From Pseudomonadota bacterium (GTDB lineage: Bacteria; Desulfobacterota; Syntrophia; Syntrophales; JADFWA01): a stretch of 9,148 nucleotides of DNA. The position numbers were made by a program, and so were the translations under genes. Under the pieces are notes generated by a model. That model did no database searches. It was not told where the DNA came from and was given only the letters and a program-made list of their open reading frames with translations. The stretch spans positions 1-9,148 of the forward strand of contig JADFWA010000339.1 in the NCBI GenBank assembly GCA_015222855.1, written 5' to 3'. How positions within the stretch are numbered: the stretch's first letter is position 1; every line of letters begins with the position of its first letter. Below, one piece after another: positions 6,631 through 9,148 of the stretch.

Positions 6631-8046
6631 CTACTTGGATGCCTCGGGATGAACAGGCCGAGCATAAAACCGGTATTTGTTGCGACCCTGTTCTTTGGCT
6701 CTGTACATCGCTATATCCGCATTCTTCAACAGTGTGTCAATATCCTCACCATCGTCGGGGTAAAGAGCAACACCAATACTGGTAGTGGTCATAAGTTCAT
6801 GGCCTTCAAAAACAAAAGGCCGTTGAAATGTCTCGACAATTTTTTGTGCTATATTGTCTATATCTTCCAGGCGCAGGATATCCTGTAAATAAAGAATAAA
6901 CTCGTCTCCCCCCATGCGGGCGACTATGTCTTCCTCACGTACAAGGGCCCTCAGGCGACGGGCAACCATCTGTAGTACCTTATCACCCATCTTATGCCCA
7001 AGCGTATCATTGATGTCCTTAAATCGATCCAGGTCAAGCAACATAACCACCAATCTTTGCTTGTACCGCTGTGCATGAGCCCGCGCCAGGGTAAACTGTT
7101 CATTAAAAAGCACTCTGTTCGGAAGACCTGTCAGGTCATCGTGAAAAGCCAACCGCCTTATTTTTTCCTCTGCCTTCCTCCGCTCGGTAATGTCACGAAT
7201 ACACCCCATATCGGCGGGTCTTCTGTCGTACGGTATAATGCCAAAAGACATCTCTACGTCTTTTATCGTTCTGTCTTTGCATTGAATCTTCGTTTCATAA
7301 ACGGGGGGTATCTCTTCGCCGGACATACGCAATTCATATCTCTCATTTATAAGATCCCTGTATTCGGGAGCGAAGATTTCCAAAAAAGGCATACCCACGA
7401 TTTCCTCCCTGCTGTAACCGGAGATCTCCGTCATCGCCCTGTTCGCAAACCGGTAAACATAATCCTGAATAATGACAATTCCGTCTCTTACCTTTTCTAT
7501 AACCGTCGAATATTTTTCCTCGCTTTCCCGCAGCGCATCCTCGCTTCGTTTACGTTCGATTATTCTTCCCAATCGCTCGGAAACAGCATAAACAAGATTT
7601 TTCTCTTCATTCAGGAATAACCCTTCCTCCATTTCAGACATTTCCTCCAGACAACAAACCTCAAGAACACCTATTCGCTTGAAACCCGCAATAATATCTC
7701 TACTCAGCTTCCACTTTGTCTCTTTAAAGTTTCCCGTTCGTAACTCTTTATCATCTATGATAACACGCGCACAGGAGATATCCGGGTACTGCATGGCGGG
7801 GGGTATGAGATCAACAATACCCTGAAGTATATCCTCCAATAACTCGCCCTTCTCAACAAGTCTGGAAATAGAATAGAGACAATTAAGTTCCTTCACCCGC
7901 TTACCAAGATCACCGGTCTTCCTGAGCAGAGACTCTTCAGCAACCTTGTGCTGTATTTCCAGGCTTCCCAATTCCTCTATCCTCTGGCGTATCCTTTCCA
8001 GTTCACCAACCAGCTGCTTTTTTGTCATATTTTTGTAGTTTTTCAT
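6631..8046 (-). CDS. GAF-like/PAS/GGDEF diguanylate cyclase
   Basis: A 471-residue soluble protein predicted to make c-di-GMP from two GTP. From the ATG: a coiled-coil leader (MKNYKNMTKKQLVGELERI), a GAF-like domain (about 51-167, starting LNCLYSISRLVEKG), a PAS domain (about 174-289, ending CIRDITERRKAEEKI) and a GGDEF domain (295-460). The GGDEF domain shows DDLTGLPNR (303-311), LDLDRFKDINDTLGH (337-351), the active-site GGDEF (379-383) and SIGVALYP (423-430). An inhibitory-site RxxD (REED, 370-373) lies exactly five residues before GGDEF, implying product feedback inhibition. A TTG at 8079 would add 11 residues but is a poor start; the ATG at 8046 has GGGAT nine bases before it and matches the neighbouring HD-GYP N-terminus. 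No transmembrane segment is seen, and the GAF and PAS inputs are unknown. Confidence 0.94.
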   Translation of the reverse strand: MKNYKNMTKKQLVGELERIRQRIEELGSLEIQHKVAEESLLRKTGDLGKRVKELNCLYSISRLVEKGELLEDILQGIVDLIPPAMQYPDISCARVIIDDKELRTGNFKETKWKLSRDIIAGFKRIGVLEVCCLEEMSEMEEGLFLNEEKNLVYAVSERLGRIIERKRSEDALRESEEKYSTVIEKVRDGIVIIQDYVYRFANRAMTEISGYSREEIVGMPFLEIFAPEYRDLINERYELRMSGEEIPPVYETKIQCKDRTIKDVEMSFGIIPYDRRPADMGCIRDITERRKAEEKIRRLAFHDDLTGLPNRVLFNEQFTLARAHAQRYKQRLVVMLLDLDRFKDINDTLGHKMGDKVLQMVARRLRALVREEDIVARMGGDEFILYLQDILRLEDIDNIAQKIVETFQRPFVFEGHELMTTTSIGVALYPDDGEDIDTLLKNADIAMYRAKEQGRNKYRFYARPVHPEASK

Positions 8047-8069
8047 TCTATCTATCCCAATTTTTTTAA

Positions 8070-8098
8070 AACATATCAAAGTTGTATCTGTTACTCAA
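8070..8098 (-). promoter_or_regulatory. Putative promoter of the GGDEF/HD-GYP pair
   Basis: On the minus strand TTGAGT (8098-8093) is followed after 17 bases by TATGTT (8075-8070). Each matches four of six sigma-70 consensus positions, with ideal spacing. Transcription would start near 8063 and leave a leader of about 17 bases before the ATG at 8046. Moderate matches in A+T-rich DNA, so only suggestive. Confidence 0.35.
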
Positions 8099-8140
8099 GG
8101 TATTTTGGTGTAAGAAGCAAGTGATCTGTCCGGTTTACAA

Positions 8141-8160
8141 TGGTCACCAGGAGGTGGCCA
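8141..8160 (+). promoter_or_regulatory. Hairpin masking the transposase ribosome binding site
   Basis: TGGTCACC (8141-8148) and GGTGGCCA (8153-8160) form an 8-bp stem with one G-U pair and an AGGA loop. The Shine-Dalgarno AGGAGGT (8149-8155) lies half in the loop and half in the stem, and the stem ends directly against the ATG at 8161. Insertion sequences such as IS10 and IS200 are known to use hairpins to block translation from read-through transcripts; that comparison is inference. Confidence 0.55.
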
Positions 8161-8223
8161 ATGAGACGGACAGAGTTGTTACAGGAGATCCGGAAGATGC
8201 GATTTGAAGAGGCTTATACGTAA
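8161..8223 (+). pseudogene. Transposase N-terminal fragment (ISNCY-like)
   Basis: Twenty codons, MRRTELLQEIRKMRFEEAYT, then TAA. From memory this closely matches the first residues of ISNCY-type transposases, which normally continue for some 400 residues with a helix-turn-helix ('RLTQEEAARLLGV...') and a DDE integrase core. All of that is absent downstream, so the fragment is non-functional. A perfect AGGAGG lies five bases upstream of the ATG, which supports it being a genuine gene start. The family assignment rests on recognition of a 20-residue peptide. Confidence 0.6.
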
Positions 8224-8278
8224 AGCACTTTTATTCGTGGTAATGGTTGTTGGATGGTGATACGCTTTGAATATTATA

Positions 8279-8322
8279 AGTAAACCGGGTAGTAAACCGG
8301 GGACAGTAAACCGGGGACGGGT
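8279..8322. repeat. Tandem 12-14-bp direct repeats (AGTAAACCGGGGAC)
   Basis: Three head-to-tail units: AGTAAACCGGGT (8279-8290), AGTAAACCGGGGAC (8291-8304) and AGTAAACCGGGGAC (8305-8318), followed by GGGTT. They begin 17 bases downstream of the nrdG stop in transcription order. On the minus strand GTGAACC can pair with GGTTTAC around CGTCCCC. Similar 'AACCGGGGAC' motifs flank mobile elements in related genomes (general recollection). Confidence 0.7.
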
Positions 8323-8334
8323 TCACATTATTCA

Positions 8335-9024
8335 TTACCGCACAACAACACAATGAACGTAATTACCCAGTTTTTCCTTAAGGGTTTCGAAATATTTATC
8401 CGAGTACGTCGTTTTAGCTAAAAATCTTTCATCCAGGGATTTTGACGGGACAAACTTCTGCAAGACATACAGGCGTGCACCCAGAATTTCGTTTCCGATT
8501 TTCTGCAGGTCATCTCCTGTCAGAAGCGATTTTACGACCGTTGTACGAAACTCATATTCGACGCCGGAATCCATGATCATTTTGATGCTGCGCCTGATAT
8601 TGTCATAATTGACATTGGCTTTGCAAATTTTACGATACTTCTCCAGTGGGGCCTTCACATCCATCGCGATATAATCGACAAGTTTCCGGTCGATCAATTT
8701 TTTCAGCACTTCAGGGCGCGATCCGTTGGTGTCTATCTTGACCAGATAGCCCATCTTTTTAACACGCCGGGCAAATTCAACCAGATCCGGCTGTACTGTC
8801 GGCTCACCACCTGTAATGGTGACGGCATCAAGCTTTCCCCTTCGCCTCTCTAAAAAGGAGAATATCTCATCCTCAGGAATGCATTCCTCGTAAAGATCGG
8901 GGTTTACAAGTTCAGGATTATGACAGTAGGGGCACCTGAAATCGCACCCCTGGGTAAACAGGATGGCACAGATTTTCCCGGGATAGTCTATCAAAGAAAC
9001 TCTCTGTAGGCCGCCGATCTTCAT
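8335..9024 (-). CDS. nrdG: Anaerobic ribonucleoside-triphosphate reductase activating protein (radical SAM)
   Basis: A 229-residue radical SAM enzyme. The 4Fe-4S cluster motif CxxxCxxC is C27, C31, C34 (TQGCDFRCPYCHNPEL), followed by the SAM-binding TGGEPT (71-76), KIDTNGS (96-102) and YIAMDVKAP (118-126). The opening MKIGGLQRVSLIDYPGKI is characteristic of the NrdG2-type activases, which cleave S-adenosylmethionine to install the glycyl radical on the class III ribonucleotide reductase NrdD. This enables dNTP synthesis without oxygen. An in-frame TAA two codons upstream makes the ATG at 9024 the first possible start; the ribosome binding site is weak (TTAAGAT). nrdD is often adjacent; here the 124 bases upstream hold only a repeat, so nrdD would have to be beyond the window. 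Some family members activate other glycyl-radical enzymes, so the exact partner is inferred. Confidence 0.92.
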   Translation of the reverse strand: MKIGGLQRVSLIDYPGKICAILFTQGCDFRCPYCHNPELVNPDLYEECIPEDEIFSFLERRRGKLDAVTITGGEPTVQPDLVEFARRVKKMGYLVKIDTNGSRPEVLKKLIDRKLVDYIAMDVKAPLEKYRKICKANVNYDNIRRSIKMIMDSGVEYEFRTTVVKSLLTGDDLQKIGNEILGARLYVLQKFVPSKSLDERFLAKTTYSDKYFETLKEKLGNYVHCVVVR

Positions 9025-9069
9025 ATCTTAAAATTGTAACCACTTAAATAGTTGGAGTTATTTATTGAA

Positions 9070-9120
9070 CCCCTCACCCTTCCCTCTCCCCGGGGAGAGG
9101 GTTAGGGTTAGGGTGAGGGG
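9070..9120. repeat. C-rich/G-rich palindrome upstream of nrdG, telomere-like G-runs
   Basis: The C-rich left arm (CCCCTCACCCT...CTCCCC, 9070-9091) abuts its G-rich partner with no loop (GGGGAGAGGG..., 9092-9120). The right arm holds an extra TTAGGG unit that leaves a bulge. Five G-runs (9092-9095, 9099-9101, 9105-9107, 9111-9113, 9117-9120) are each separated by exactly three bases. It lies 46 bases upstream of the nrdG start codon. The last 28 bases of the window show nothing I can assign. Confidence 0.8.
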
Positions 9121-9148
9121 AAACCGCATGTCATTGAGCACGTACTAA

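Larger units (their letters stand above)
8128..8322 (+). mobile_element. Internally deleted insertion-sequence remnant with related ends
   Basis: The left edge carries GTCCGGTTTAC (8128-8138). The right edge carries GTAAACCGG in three tandem units (from 8280, 8292 and 8306), which is the inverse of the left motif. Between them lies a transposase start (8161-8223) with its own strong ribosome binding site, followed by 55 bases with no recognisable coding content. This looks like an element that lost almost all of its transposase gene while keeping parts of both ends. The exact boundaries and any target-site duplication cannot be fixed by eye. Confidence 0.5.

Noticed and set aside
6994..7620. 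A 208-codon plus-strand open frame
   Set aside because: It lies wholly antisense to the PAS/GGDEF gene, has no recognisable domains and is low-complexity and basic. The opposite strand encodes an unmistakable protein.
8279..8322. Possible small CRISPR array from the tandem AGTAAACCGGGGAC units
   Set aside because: The units abut without spacers and are only 12-14 bases long; no cas genes are nearby.
9121..9148. Possible end of an upstream nrdD gene
   Set aside because: Only 28 bases remain, and no frame gives a recognisable C-terminal glycyl-radical motif.

Overview
The window looks like chromosomal DNA of an anaerobic, free-living Gram-negative bacterium. My best guess is Desulfobacterota (the former Deltaproteobacteria, Syntrophales- or Desulfobacterales-like). 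This rests on three things: multi-PAS sensor proteins with a short N-terminal 'KKQL..EL..LR.RL' coiled coil, an NrdG-type radical SAM activase for the oxygen-sensitive ribonucleotide reductase, and intergenic spaces full of palindromic repeats of the kind common in that group. It is an inference from style; there is no rRNA or other phylogenetic marker here.

Left part (1-3130). The window opens inside the last 33 codons of a gene whose tail resembles a metallo-beta-lactamase-fold hydrolase. A YjbQ/UPF0047-family gene follows (218-646, +), separated by a repeat hairpin from a convergent 12-helix MFS transporter of the UMF1/Atg22-like family (787-2091, -). A divergent HD-domain phosphohydrolase comes next (+). 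Its likely start is 2339, because a promoter-like sequence with an operator-like inverted repeat lies just upstream, inside the longer possible reading frame.

Right part (3242-9148). Every gene here is on the minus strand. In transcription order these are: nrdG (9024-8335); an internally deleted insertion-sequence remnant (a non-coding interruption, itself on the plus strand); a GAF-PAS-GGDEF diguanylate cyclase (8046-6631); a triple-PAS HD-GYP c-di-GMP phosphodiesterase (6498-4663); a shortened glycosyltransferase-like protein that appears to have lost its catalytic middle (4406-3762); and an SRPBCC-fold protein (3679-3242). The cyclase and phosphodiesterase are adjacent, both carry intact catalytic motifs, and they share a similar N-terminal leader, so together they form a c-di-GMP make/break signalling pair.

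Nearly every intergenic gap holds a palindrome. There are two inverted copies of a 'GGATACTGGATA' hairpin repeat, three members of a C-rich/G-rich palindrome family (two with G-quadruplex potential), one modular triple hairpin, and short hairpins before yjbQ and before the MFS gene. No gene-free stretch exceeds 300 bases. I found no CRISPR array, tRNA, rRNA, or convincing new multi-gene system. The most unusual items are the repeats, the IS remnant with a hairpin over its ribosome binding site, and the internally deleted glycosyltransferase.
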